Source of the DNA: Kwoniella bestiolae CBS 10118
Lineage: Eukaryota; Basidiomycota; Tremellomycetes; Tremellales; Cryptococcaceae
DNA length: 64,000 nt
Reading direction: 5' to 3'
Assembly: GCF_000512585.2 (NCBI RefSeq)
Contig: NC_089245.1
Location: forward strand, 1,612,001 to 1,676,000
Position 1 is the stretch's first letter, and every line of letters begins with the position of its first letter. Position numbers and translations under genes: made by a program. This document shows, in pieces, positions 47,629 to 57,979 of this stretch. The notes below the pieces were generated by a model. That model had not been told where the DNA came from and made no database searches. It saw only the letters and a program-made list of their open reading frames with translations.

Positions 47629-48571
47629 TTCTCTCACTAGTCGCTCTGATGCTTTTACTTATCCTCCTAGTTTGATACCTGGGCTTGCACCTACGAGCGA
47701 GGTCTATTTCTTCGGTTCTCCGTCTCTGTTGATGCTTGATGAGATTTGTGTCTTGACGAGTATGTAGGAGCAGAAAGGCAAATAAGGAGACGTTGTGAGT
47801 GGAGGTTGCGTCACACTTGACGTGGAGGTGAACAGTACTAGTGGCAATTGGCAAGAGTGGCAAGAGTGATGCGTACAATCTGTAAAACTGTATCAAAAAA
47901 GCTAGGTTTGAGTCGAGTTATTTGAAGACAAGCATGAATACTGATCTGATATCCACATATGATATTGATCTGGAACGTATCTCAAAGGATAAAGATCTGC
48001 TGTTACAACGTCATCGTGGTGCTTGCGACACCGAAGAAGCCATGAAAGAGGGCTAGGTAGGGAAAGACGCTCGTTGAGAATTCGACGACTTCGCCAAATA
48101 TCAACTGCTGCTTCTCGTTTCGAAGGATGGTTGAAAGCACAATTCGTCATGATGTCTTCAAGCCTTATCTGTTGTGGCAGTGCATGACTTCAGAGCTTTC
48201 TTTTATTGAGAAGGGAGACCATCCAAGAAGCCGACGTGTACATTCTTTCCAAACATAGCCCCTGAGCCTTCTTGGGTGGGCAGCACGCATCACACCAAAA
48301 ATGACGTTTTCAATCCAACACTCGATACCACCATGACGCTTTTCGGATTGCTTCGTTCTTGAGACGGAAGCGTCCATCTGTTTTCCCCCTTGAGGAAGAA
48401 AGGGAGGAGACTCAGAAAACAAAGTCAGCTGACTAACGGGTAGCCGTTGGCCAGGATGACCGTCCTGAGGTATATATACAATACATTTCCGGTAGCAAGA
48501 TCTTGCTGTTGGGTGCCAATATTTCCCAAGCTCTCAGATTCGGGATTATAAATCAACTCGATTGATCCGAA
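47629..48571. other. Intergenic region Derlin / array B
   Basis: About 940 bp. Contains the TATATATA box of B1 at 48471-48478. Other ORFs are short and unsupported. Confidence 0.5.
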
Positions 48572-49165
48572 ATGACCTCTCCGAGCGATGGTAACGCTAG
48601 CCGCAAACCAAGCTTTCTCAGGCAGATCGCTCACCCTTACACATATAAGTATGATATATCCGTCACGGAACCCGATACCTCTGCTCTGAGTTTCAGTACA
48701 TTCAATCAGCGGAACCGCACCAGAGATCCAAATGTTCCCCAGGAATATGAAGTCGATTTAAGTGACATTCCATGCACTCTCACTGTCAATCGCAAGAGAA
48801 TTTCTCTGGGAATAGCCAGTCGTTCTAGCGGTTGCCATTCCAAGGAGCCGCAAATACGTGATGGGACTGTTGTAGCGAAATTAGCCCTCAATCTCGACTT
48901 CGACCCCGCCGTCTATGATGTCAAGGTGACTGATCCATCCATCGAAGCACACATCAAGAGCATCACATTCGAAGAATGTTTTGACAGAAAGCCCAATCTC
49001 CAATCAGACTGGCCTGTCACGCTCCACGAATCGGGCCCGATTGCATTGCAAGGTAGTGTGACTCTTGAAGTCCATGATGCCGATGACAACTGGAGATCCT
49101 GCCATGTCAAGGATTGTACTTTGAAGCTACAAACCCACCTTGGGAGATGGGGTTGGAAGGCATGA
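48572..49165 (+). CDS. Array B member 1, uncharacterised
   Basis: A 197-residue single-exon protein I do not recognise. TATATATA lies 94 bp upstream. After a basic lead (SRKPSFLRQIAHPY) comes the array's N-terminal strand motif TYKYDISV. Then follow IPCTLTVNRKRISLG, shared with B2 (IPCTLNVTRLSISLG), and ALNLDFDPAVYDVKVTDPSI, shared in pattern with B3 (MEINDPAFQAY). The block WPVTLHESGPIALQGSVTLEV and a Trp-containing end follow. Secondary structure looks all-beta. No signal peptide or membrane span. It is taken as the intact reference of the B1-B3 subfamily. Confidence 0.7.
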   Translation: MTSPSDGNASRKPSFLRQIAHPYTYKYDISVTEPDTSALSFSTFNQRNRTRDPNVPQEYEVDLSDIPCTLTVNRKRISLGIASRSSGCHSKEPQIRDGTVVAKLALNLDFDPAVYDVKVTDPSIEAHIKSITFEECFDRKPNLQSDWPVTLHESGPIALQGSVTLEVHDADDNWRSCHVKDCTLKLQTHLGRWGWKA

Positions 49166-49462
49166 TACTCCCCTTTAACGCAGAGCAGGGATTTGAGTAT
49201 TATTGGAGCATGGGTCTTTGAATGAAAGTGGGTAAACGGGTAGCGATTTGTAGAGCCTTTCAGCGTAACGGGCGAACTCATGAATGCCTTCCACAACAGC
49301 GCTTTTGCGGTCTTCTTTGATTGGTCTCAGTGCCATCAAAGGACCGAAAAGCGTGATCGAGAATCGAGTCAGCCTGATCTCAATCGACCGAGATAGCATA
49401 AATAACTGGCTCACAAACCGATTAGCTCACCTCTCGTTTACATCCCAGTTCCCAAATCTCGG
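49166..49462. other. Spacer B1-B2
   Basis: About 300 bp of 3' and 5' flank without recognised features. Confidence 0.4.
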
Positions 49463-50116
49463 GTGAGTCAGCAATCATGGCTTCTGAGGACGTTTCACTA
49501 CTCGAGCGGTTTGGGTACAGGATCTTTCATCCATTCCGTCACACCTACGAAATCTCCACTTTCCGTTCCCACAGCTAACCAAGCTTCTCAGTTCAAATTG
49601 CAAGAAATTGAAGATGCTGCTGTCAAGTTTTACCTTCCCTTTGACGCAAGTCCAGGAATATCACATGAAGCGACGTTCAAGCGAGAAATTCCTTGCACCT
49701 TGAATGTGACCAGGTTATCTATTTCACTCGGGGGTTTGGGGTTGTCTTGGAAAACGAATTCATCTCGAAAGATCCAAGGGACTCTCGAGACTGATCTTCG
49801 TGTATATTTCCGAACGTGGGATAAACCCACTCAAGTGGACCTTGGCAAGAACCCTGCCATAAGCCACTCGACGCGTGAGATCAAGTCCTTAGATAGGAGT
49901 TTGAGATCGACTACAAAAGCTTCGATCGATTGGGATAAGGCTTGAAATAGAAGATTGAATCACCCTTTGGAAGTCACACTGCACGGGGAGAATGGGAGTC
50001 TAGGAAGCTGTACATCCAAGGAATATTACTCTAAGGATACGATCCAGCTCGGGGGATCATCGAGGTCGAAGACCAGAAGTGACACGTCGCATTGCAGCAA
50101 TGAAAAATGGTCTTAG
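49463..50116 (+). pseudogene. Array B member 2, broken copy (frameshift and in-frame TGA)
   Basis: The main frame shows the B1 blocks EIPCTLNVTRLSISLG, then KIQGTLETDLRVYF and REIKSLDR. It is closed by TGA at 49943-49945. The same frame continues after the TGA with LNHPLEVTLHGENGSLGSC, which lines up with DWPVTLHESGPIALQG of B1, up to a second stop at 50114-50116. At the 5' end the array-type start lies in a different frame: ATG 49477 (MASEDVSLLERFGYRIFHPF, then HTYEIST), resembling FLRQIAHPYTYKYDIS of B1. That frame ends before the conserved body, so a frameshift is also needed. Two independent lesions make a pseudogene likely. Confidence 0.65.
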
Positions 50117-50454
50117 GATATCAGAACCTCAGAAAGGCAACAGAATCATGTCAAGCGGGAATTAGAAAGCCTAGGACTGCTTGCCTTTCGAATGGTGAGA
50201 TGAAGTCAACCTATAGATAGCAGAGCATAAATTGTGTTATAGATCGGCATATAAACGTATATCGAGAATTCGATGCTTCTGAACACGGGCCGGCCTACAT
50301 ACTTGACTTATGTGGCACGCGTATTACATGAGCTGTCCGTTCAGAAGTGCGCTTGGTCACACTGGCGTCAAATACATAGACCATGAATGTGATCACATCA
50401 CAGCGAATTTATATCTCTGGATTCATCCTCGTACTTCTTTCACCGGGCCCCCTT
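50117..50454. other. Spacer after B2
   Basis: About 340 bp; nothing recognised. Confidence 0.4.
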
Positions 50455-50757
50455 CTATGATACCTCACATTTTTCCCCTCCTAGCTCCGTTCGCTCCCCT
50501 GATAGGATCTCACCATACGCCCAGACTTTTGTTCCATCTTGTTCCATCAATTCCGGGTGTTCTAACGAGTGTTCGCCTTTGGACAAGTCGACCTTGACAC
50601 CTTCTACGCTCTGTTTTTTGAGACCAGGTCGTAGTTTCCAGGTGAAATTGGGTCTATCCATATCAAAATCCAATTGCATTTCATATTTGGTCCTCTCTTT
50701 CCACTCTCGGCCCTTGTGGGCAGAGCCGAAATTGATACCAAGTCGATTTCTCTACGG
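50455..50757 (-). pseudogene. Array B, 5'-truncated fragment of a B4-type copy
   Basis: Reading leftward from about 50757, GREWKERTKYEMQLDFDMDR followed by VEGVKVDLSKGEHSL and YGEILSGE aligns closely with the C-terminal third of B4 (REWKEKTNFELGMDFDLDS, YVKGVQVDLYKGDKL, SVIWSGE). Upstream the frame is closed by an in-frame stop and no N-terminal half was found before the divergent B3. It is therefore a remnant of a duplicated B4-like gene. Confidence 0.7.
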
Positions 50758-51032
50758 TAAACCGTAATGAGCTGTTTGCAGGTGTATGGTAAGCTCTCTT
50801 TGAGGCAGATGTTTTTCAGTCGTGTGCTATATCACCAAGAAGCTGATGCATCAACTGATACTACGTATCATTTTCGATGACGTGGCGATCAATTCAAAGG
50901 AGCGGGCTGGAGAAGAATGAGTCAAGAGCTCCTGTACAAAACCGACATGTCGCTCTAAGTAATCGTAATTTATCGCCACTCCTGTCTCGACTGTACCCAA
51001 TCCTTCAATATTGACATCGATCGTACAATAAG

Positions 51033-51692
51033 ATGGCTCCAAATGATGAGTCATCGCTAGACGATTATGCACCATCACCATCCGTCAAATACAACTACAA
51101 GATCACTCTAGTACGGCCACCAGCCACAAATCGCTCAGATTTCGAGCCACAACCCTTGAAGATACTCGGAGGGACCTCAGATCCACCTTCTGACCAGAAT
51201 AAGAGTCCCGCCAGAAGCTATCAAGCGACATTCCTTAGAGTTACAATATGTGGTGCGGCAGCAAGCCTCGTGGCAAGCTCCTCCAAAGGTTGGAAGCCTT
51301 TTTGGAGACGGAATGAAGGGTCCTCCACTTTCAGTTGCACAAATCCGCGAAGAATTGACTGGAATCTTGTTTCGCCCCATGAGATACAACGCATGGAGAT
51401 GGAGATCAACGATCCTGCCTTTCAGGCTTACACCGTTCCAGATACTTTCGAAAGCACTACTAATCAAAAGTTGAAGACCAAATTATCAGATGTTAATGCC
51501 AATCCCATCGTACTCCGTGATGTTGGGGATATTCGCCTGAAAGATGCCTTGCATACCACTCTACATCACAGTAGTGGAGATACTAGTCCCCTCACACCTA
51601 CTCATTGTCGTTCAAGAAGAATCGTCTCGCTCAACGCCCGAGAGACTTCCGACGGAATTGTGGATTCGTACAATCTGCAAGGTGGATCATAG
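51033..51692 (+). CDS. Array B member 3, uncharacterised
   Basis: A 219-residue single-exon ORF, unrecognised. The N-terminal strand motif VKYNYKITLVRPP corresponds to YKYDISV of B1 and YKYSIQL of B4. MEINDPAFQAYTVPDTFEST then ANPIVLRDVGDIRLKDAL aligns with DPSIEAHIKSITFEECF and GPIALQGSVTLEV of B1. The Trp-rich basic stretch SSKGWKPFWRRNEG is specific to this copy. The C-terminal 50 residues diverge and could be shifted out of the ancestral frame. No signal peptide. The divergence is high, so coding status is probable rather than certain. Confidence 0.6.
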   Translation: MAPNDESSLDDYAPSPSVKYNYKITLVRPPATNRSDFEPQPLKILGGTSDPPSDQNKSPARSYQATFLRVTICGAAASLVASSSKGWKPFWRRNEGSSTFSCTNPRRIDWNLVSPHEIQRMEMEINDPAFQAYTVPDTFESTTNQKLKTKLSDVNANPIVLRDVGDIRLKDALHTTLHHSSGDTSPLTPTHCRSRRIVSLNARETSDGIVDSYNLQGGS

Positions 51693-52000
51693 CGCTCCCA
51701 AACTTCCGTCTCGATACAATGGTTATCTCCGCTTATATATAAAGGCTCAAAGCCCCAATTGATCTTCCTTACAGCCATGAGTCATGATGCTACGATCATT
51801 CAAGCGCATCTCGCCAAGTCTGCCTCGTATGAATGTGAAATATTTGCAGGATGAACGGGCAGAGATATGAAGTATACCGGCAGTGCGTGAGCTGAGGGGA
51901 TAAGCAGAAACCTGTCCATCCGGAACTCAGCCAATGAATGCATCTATATCCCACAAGTAAAAATGTCGCGAATGGCTAATACCGCTCCTTGTCCTTCAAA
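51693..52000. other. Spacer with orphan TATA box and short ORF
   Basis: TATATATAAA at 51734-51743 is followed 34 bp later by ATG 51777 and a 25-codon ORF (SHDATIIQAHLAKSASYECE). Its end, YECEIF, resembles the array's opening strand. It may be the head of a decayed array B copy. The remainder is featureless. Confidence 0.35.
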
Positions 52001-52708
52001 TCAAGCTGGAGTGCCTCGCTCACATACAGTATCTTCCCCTACTCCACTGTCCCACCCTCTGGTGATAGTTGTTTCCGGCTCCCCCGACCAAATGACACTA
52101 TATGCTGTCACCTTGGTCTGGAGAACTTCCGGTGTTCTGACAAGTTTATCTCCCTTGTAGAGATCAACCTGGACCCCCTTCACATATTCCTTTACAACAT
52201 TGGGTTTGAGCTTTCTGGGAAAACGGGGACTGTCGAGATCAAAATCCATTCCCAACTCAAAGTTGGTCTTCTCCTTCCACTCTCGACATCTCGTATTGTC
52301 ATCTGTGCAGGATTGGAGATTTCGGATGGTCACTCGATCGAAGTCGTGGTCGAGAGACTCGGAGATGAACCTGATCTTCATGAACAACTGATGATCACAA
52401 TCATGAGGTTGATCGGTGTTCTTTTTGGTCCCAGTCTCAGTCAATGTGTGGTTAGACGGCGGACCATGTGAATGCACTGTCGCGGTAGTAGCCATCCTGG
52501 GAGCATATCCAGCTTGCCACTTACGCCCCTTTCTCTCGTTACTATTATCGCCTGGAATTGGGTGTTCGCCCAGATCTCTAAGGGTGGGCTCGTGAGATGT
52601 CGGCTCTCGATGATAGATGTCGAAAAGACGAGATCGGGCTGTTTCATCGTGGAGTTGAATTGAGTACTTGTAGTTGTCAGTGGTTGGGGCCGTGAAAGCT
52701 AGGTCCAT
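52001..52708 (-). CDS. Array B member 4, uncharacterised
   Basis: A 235-residue ORF on the minus strand from ATG 52708 (MDLAFTAPTTDNYKYSIQLH); an in-frame ATG also lies at 52789. The opening strand YKYSIQL links it to B1 and B3. The middle is Arg/His/Asp-rich (KWQAGYAPRMATTATVHSHG, QPHDCDHQLFMKIRFISES). The C-terminal third REWKEKTNFELGMDFDLDS with KGVQVDLYKGDKLV is repeated in the truncated fragment at 50455-50757. No known domain, signal peptide or membrane segment. It lies inverted relative to most array members. Confidence 0.65.
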   Translation of the reverse strand: MDLAFTAPTTDNYKYSIQLHDETARSRLFDIYHREPTSHEPTLRDLGEHPIPGDNSNERKGRKWQAGYAPRMATTATVHSHGPPSNHTLTETGTKKNTDQPHDCDHQLFMKIRFISESLDHDFDRVTIRNLQSCTDDNTRCREWKEKTNFELGMDFDLDSPRFPRKLKPNVVKEYVKGVQVDLYKGDKLVRTPEVLQTKVTAYSVIWSGEPETTITRGWDSGVGEDTVCERGTPA

Positions 52709-53890
52709 AATTACCTTCACAGTGCTTGATGTAATATGACTACAGACGGCGGATACGGAATTGTGGGTCAATAAAACGTACTGATGCACTGCTTTCTGCA
52801 GTCAGGTATTTTATATACTGTAATGGTACAAGGGTCAGTGGCCATGGGATTTGAAGAATGGCTGTGGACGTGCCTCTGCTGCGTTCACAAACATTGACGA
52901 AGGCCAACATCTACATGATCGGATTTGAATGCCTGGAACGTCGAAAGAAATATACCTGCTGCGAAGTCTAGGCCTGAATCTGTCCGCTTAGGTCGGACGA
53001 ACAAAGGGAGAAAATCTTTGGGAGTATATGCAATTGCATGACTGTAAATATGCTCGAACTCGTCCGTCTAACTTCGATGACTCCTCCTTTCTCATTGAAT
53101 CCACGCAATTTGTGAGGATACCTATGACCTTTTCTCAAGCGAGTCAAAGAGTTGAAGGGGGAGACGTGTCTATGCGATTGGGTAATGGGAGACAAACGTG
53201 TCGGAGATGGCGGTGGATTTACAGTACAACATGTGATTGAACTGACTGGTCTGTAGAAAGAATATACGCAGTGTGGACGACGTCTGTGAGGTATGGAGCT
53301 GCGCATTCCAACTTCAATGCAAGTCTGGTCCGATTATTCTTGCTTGATCCTCAGGCCTTGCATTATCTCCTGAAGTCTGAGGAGTTGGTGTCCGAGAGAC
53401 GATAATGAGTGAGTCTATGAAGTCCGTTGTGATCGAACACGTCTGACTGAGATACATGTTGAGCCTGAACATGACACAGGAAGCGTGTTGACCTAGCAAC
53501 GGACTGCTTTGATAGGTGCTGATGGGCCTCCCCAAGGGAAAATTGAAAGTCTTTGTCTGATCAGGCACCTCCACACGATCGAAGGAGAGTTGGATATATT
53601 CAAGTCATGGGGTTTGATGCGAGATCCCATAAGTAAATGTGAGCCCGTCAACAGAAAACGGTCAAAACTACTGCAGTCGGAGTTGGAAGGATTTTTGTTC
53701 GAAATACTTACAACCGCGAAGCATTCTCTATATTTCCTATCACATACAAATAATCACGCCATTGGCGTTCTCAGGCCTCCCTCTAACACAATCTTTAGTT
53801 CCTAGTAAAAGGTACAGACCGACCAGTAACATAAAGCCACATCCAATAACTTCCCTTTCTCTGAGCTGTTTGCTCTAGGGAATAGACAAG
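52709..53890. other. Intergenic region within array B
   Basis: About 1.2 kb; ORFs such as 53509-53805 (+) and 53314-53574 (-) lack the array blocks. Possibly decayed copies, but no homology could be seen by eye. Confidence 0.4.
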
Positions 53891-54552
53891 ATGAAAAGCA
53901 CTGCTTGCGTCCACAAGTACGGTTTTGACATTACGGTACCTTCGATGGATCAAGTCATTACGGAACTGAACAAAGGCGAAACGAGGAGTTATACAGTAGA
54001 ACCCAGATTGAACGCCGGGTTCTATCAGGTAAAATTCAATCCGTTGACGCTGGACTCACAAGCTACAACGACACCTCAACAAAGACCGACTGTCCCGCCT
54101 CTCGCTCTCACCAGAGTGGCGAGTCACGAGGAGTTTCATTTACTGTTCCTGTCAATTCATATTTGATGTTGTCTGCTCCAAGCATCTGACCGGTCACACC
54201 GGGGAGGTGACTCAGGTTGTACTGAAGCCTTTACCTTCGGGTGAAGGCTCTATCCAGACCAAAACGCACAGAGAGAGCTATGAAAACAAGGTCAATGGCG
54301 GGACAAGATTAAAGGATGTGGTTCAAGACTGAGGTATCTTTGGATAAATGCAACTACCAGATTCCCAAGGACGAATGATACGACAGTGTCGAGAACTTCA
54401 CCTTGCAAGTACATCCCTTCGAAGGTGGAGCTGACTCGGCATACGAAATTCCAGGTCACAAAGCATCGATGTTCCGAGGTGAGATCACGCTTCTCCTGCA
54501 TCAAAGGCGGCCATTGAAATTACGCGACCAATCAGTGGCTATACCTATGTAA
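53891..54552 (+). pseudogene. Array B member 5, degraded copy of the B6/B7 type
   Basis: ATG 53891 opens a frame with YGFDITVPSMDQVITELNKG, then YQVKFNPLTLDSQATT, clearly matching FTIEVNVPPLHQVLTELSES and FQPLSFRTQASV of B6. This frame is lost at about 54166. Downstream, in another frame (54391-54552), NFTLQVHPFEGGADSAYEIP and MFRGEITLLL correspond to NLNLKLYDDENNVQ and LFEGDITVGL near the end of B6. The part between is not alignable by eye. At least one frameshift and probably deletions separate the two halves. Confidence 0.7.
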
Positions 54553-55093
54553 AGTTACAACTCTTATGGCATTTTGCTCAGTTTGCCGTGTCCAAATTTT
54601 CTATCCCTCCCTTTCGAAACATGCATCAGTTGTTTTCGCATTAGTCTAGCAAATACACGAGCCAGATCTTTCAGAAACCTGATCTACCAATGCATATGTT
54701 GCTTATCGGTGATCTGTGACGAGTGAGATGGACTGGCGGAACCATCGTTGTGACATAAAACCCTGCGGTACATTCTGTACTCATGATGATGAGGTCGTCA
54801 ATGAGCTATGATCATTTGCACCGCCAACCAACGCCATAAGCAGAACTCGGTTCGCACTGCATTGAGTCGCAAATACTATTTCTGACAAAGGATACCGATG
54901 GCGGTGTTCCCTCCTCTTGATTCTGAAGGCTGTACTAAATGCGTTTCATCTGTTTGAGCCACCTTCTCCACATACTGCTATAAACCAGTGTCACGACTTA
55001 TGGAATCACGGCCGCTCTATCTCAACTTTCGCCTTCAGCTTAAAGGGCTCTCGTCTATCTTACCTGACTCATCCATTTCATTTCACTTTCCGG
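54553..55093. promoter_or_regulatory. B6 upstream region with TATA box and duplicated module
   Basis: TATAAA at 54979-54984, 115 bp before the B6 start. The stretch 54797-54880 (GGTCGTCAATGAGCTATGAT, later AGCAGAACTCGGTTCGC) is mirrored upstream of B7 at 56333-56410 (GGGCGTCATTGAGCTCTGAT, later ATCAGAACTCGACTCGC). Confidence 0.5.
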
Positions 55094-55765
55094 ATGTCTA
55101 CGTCAGGCGGCACACCCACATTCACCATCGAGGTTAATGTACCTCCCTTGCACCAAGTTTTGACGGAACTGAGCGAAAGCACCTTGGATTCTACCTACTT
55201 TGAAAGGTCCGAGAAGCGGACCAGTGACAAGTGTAGGATCTTTTTTTTCCAGCCCCTCTCATTCCGCACTCAGGCGAGCGTCCACTGCACCGATCATGAG
55301 GGAGCGAGTGGCTCTTCTGAGATCCTGTCAACCAAATTCGATATAATCCCACGATCGACAATAGCCCTTGCTCGTGATTCTAAATTACCCACCAAAGCAA
55401 CCTTGTCCTCTGCGATAACAATAGGGAATCAGGTGGAAGCCACCGAAGTAAGCTCTCCCAAGTGGCCTGCAACCATTCAATACCAATTCACCACGAGGGA
55501 AGAATTTGACAAAATAGACGATTTCCCTCATGTGTTCCCATTTGACTACAAATCAAGTAAGATCAAATTGGGTCTGAAAAACCTTAATCTGAAACTCTAT
55601 GATGACGAGAATAATGTACAATTGCATGATTCCCACACAGCCACTTTATTCGAAGGGGATATCACTGTCGGATTAGAAGATCAAGGAGATATCCAATCTG
55701 TCAAGCGCAGTCTCGTTGATAAATCGAAAGGGAGGCTCCCCAAGAAACGCTGTGACCTGATGTGA
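55094..55765 (+). CDS. Array B member 6, uncharacterised
   Basis: A 223-residue single-exon protein from ATG 55094 (MSTSGGTPTFTIEVNVPPL); the frame is open further upstream but the TATA box at 54979 supports this start. It pairs with B7 along the whole length: VPPLHQVLTELSE against VPPSSQVIKALSE, the PLSFRTQASVH strand, FDIIPRSTIAL against FALIPRKTIYL, SPKWPATIQYQFTTREEFDK against SPEWPAKIEHVYSSEEQLNS, and LFEGDITVGLED against FSFGDITIGLED. It ends in a basic tail (KRSLVDKSKGRLPKKR). Probably an all-beta soluble protein. Function unknown. Confidence 0.75.
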   Translation: MSTSGGTPTFTIEVNVPPLHQVLTELSESTLDSTYFERSEKRTSDKCRIFFFQPLSFRTQASVHCTDHEGASGSSEILSTKFDIIPRSTIALARDSKLPTKATLSSAITIGNQVEATEVSSPKWPATIQYQFTTREEFDKIDDFPHVFPFDYKSSKIKLGLKNLNLKLYDDENNVQLHDSHTATLFEGDITVGLEDQGDIQSVKRSLVDKSKGRLPKKRCDLM

Positions 55766-56673
55766 GCAGTTGATGATACAACACTGTATTCGAGGAATCT
55801 GATATTTCCAGTCAAGTGTGCTTTTAAATCATGCATATGTACAGTTTCAGTTATCCCATGTGCTCCTGACCTCCCACAGACAGCGTCATAAGCGAGGCAG
55901 TCGTTTGGCACGATCTGGCTCGAGCGCAGGTCAAATGACCATTCCCGAAGCGGATACAGGCCAGAATTATGGAGAATGTATAGTATGGTAAGGTAACTTA
56001 CCCGTCAGTCAGTATCTCACGTCCTTGGAGGTTTGCATACATCCATCTCTGACATTTTGCGTCATCGCAAACGATGGATGAAAGCCTTCTCCAAAAGAAA
56101 GCAAGGACTACGTTGACGTCAGCATACCGGGGCTTTCAGGATGCGAGAACTCGCGGGGCGCTGAGATATATAGCCCTAACCTTGGTGCATATATTTAGTC
56201 GCTTCTACCCCTCTCTCTGTGACGCATAGCATCGACAATTCCTGCTCCTGATATAACGGAGTCCTGACTCCGTGCAATTTACATTTTTTCTTTATTGGAA
56301 TATACTACATACATGTATATGTCACTTCGAGGAGGGCGTCATTGAGCTCTGATGATCTGCTGAACGATCCAACGTCATGATCAGAACTCGACTCGCTCTG
56401 CGACACGTCGCAGACACTCAGTCTGAGAAAGGAGGATGGTTGTAAAATTCCCCTTTATGACGCTGACCTCGATATTTTGTCGCTTCGTCTTCTAAATGAT
56501 CTTCTCAGCTTATAATGTCAATCGCTATGGCAAGTCACTACTACGATCATAATATATAATAGATCTACAATAATTCAAAGGGGGCATGCTCTTCATATCT
56601 TGTCTTATCTTGTGGTTTCTGTTCTCCTGCCCAGTATATCTCATTTCGCCAATTTGACCCCATTTCTTATGGA
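55766..56673. promoter_or_regulatory. B7 upstream region
   Basis: About 900 bp containing AATATATAAT at 56551-56560 (about 120 bp before the B7 start), the module shared with B6 upstream (56333-56410), and an 8 bp inverted repeat ACGGAGTC-CT-GACTCCGT at 56256-56273. A two-codon mini-ORF (ATG GAA TGA) directly precedes the B7 ATG. Confidence 0.5.
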
Positions 56674-57441
56674 ATGACAAAACCCACTCTCAACATGTCT
56701 CAACCTCCTCCAAACAGCTCCATCACTTTCACCGTCTCCATCGATGTACCTCCCTCAAGTCAAGTCATCAAGGCATTGAGCGAAAAACCCCTCAAATCCA
56801 CAAGGTTCGAAAAGACCCAAACCGCCAGCCACGCCTGTAACATTGATTTCGAGCCTATCTCATTCAAGACAACGGCAAGTATGCATCTGGATTGGCATAC
56901 CGCTACAGACCATGGTCAAATCAAGCGTCTTGAACGGCTTGACGCTCAATTCGCTCTTATCCCACGAAAGACCATCTACCTGAACACCAAGGTGGACTCT
57001 AACCATAAGATCACCAAAGCAACAATATCCGCACCCTCCGCCAAACGCGTAAAATCGGGGAAGGATCAACCAATCATGGAGATGAACTCTCCCGAATGGC
57101 CCGCAAAGATAGAACACGTATACAGTTCCGAAGAGCAATTGAACAGTATCGAGGATATCCCACACACATACTCTTACAATTCGACTGCTACTCCCGAGTC
57201 ATTGAACATCCCAATGGGTCTCGGATATGTTTATCTCGATTTGTACGATAAGAGGAACAAACGACGATTTCAAAGTGTGGGTGAGATTGTTTTCTCCTTC
57301 GGAGATATCACTATCGGTTTGGAAGATGAAGATGAGGATGAGGACGATCCTCGTGATGGTTCTCAAATAAAGAGGACTTGGAAGAACAAGAAGAAAAGTT
57401 TCTTGGCAGCACTCAATAAGGGGCTGGGTGAGGTACTGTGA
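56674..57441 (+). CDS. Array B member 7, uncharacterised
   Basis: A 255-residue single-exon protein (MTKPTLNMSQPPPNSSITFT), with a second in-frame Met at 56695 that matches the B6 start better. It shares all B6 blocks and is the best conserved, with an extra acidic run (EDEDEDEDD) followed by a Lys-rich end (KRTWKNKKKSFLAALNKGLG), where B6 has a shorter basic tail. There is no secretion signal. The upstream DNA module shared with B6 shows that the pair arose by duplication of gene plus promoter. Confidence 0.75.
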   Translation: MTKPTLNMSQPPPNSSITFTVSIDVPPSSQVIKALSEKPLKSTRFEKTQTASHACNIDFEPISFKTTASMHLDWHTATDHGQIKRLERLDAQFALIPRKTIYLNTKVDSNHKITKATISAPSAKRVKSGKDQPIMEMNSPEWPAKIEHVYSSEEQLNSIEDIPHTYSYNSTATPESLNIPMGLGYVYLDLYDKRNKRRFQSVGEIVFSFGDITIGLEDEDEDEDDPRDGSQIKRTWKNKKKSFLAALNKGLGEVL

Positions 57442-57979
57442 CATACTGGCGTACCTTCCATGACGGTAAAGGAGGTAAAGGTCTTGTACGACTTGCTATA
57501 CCGCCTCCGTAAAGCATCCTCCTGGTGCTTTTCTCATGAACTCGTTATATACTATATACTGAACAGGATAAATATGGCATCCAGTCTTAGGTCAGAACTC
57601 ATAGAAGATTCTCATAAGGAACACGAAACTCATTCGCGTGCTTGCCAAGAGGTGCAGTTGAACAGGAGTTGGAAGCGCTGCCAGTTCCCATGTGGTGCGC
57701 CAAACTCTGTTTTTCACGGTGATTGCATCTCTGATACTCGACTCGCTGCTCAGAGCTTGGCTAATTCGCCACCGCAGCACCCGAAAACAAGAGAAATAGA
57801 AAACAGTGCTTGAATTGATACGAGTCATAGTGGGAAATCCATCATGTATATGTCATCACGTCATGGTACCAATGCAGTTCAAAAGAGACAAGACATTATC
57901 ATTACATAAAACTTCACTCCGATACTAACTATACCTACCCTACTACAAAGCACAATCACGGTCGCAAGTGGAACCCTCC
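57442..57979. other. Intergenic region B7 / INCENP
   Basis: About 540 bp, nothing recognised apart from short unsupported ORFs. Confidence 0.5.

Noticed and set aside
53314..53805. ORFs on both strands between B4 and B5 as possible extra array members
   Set aside because: None of the array B blocks could be aligned.
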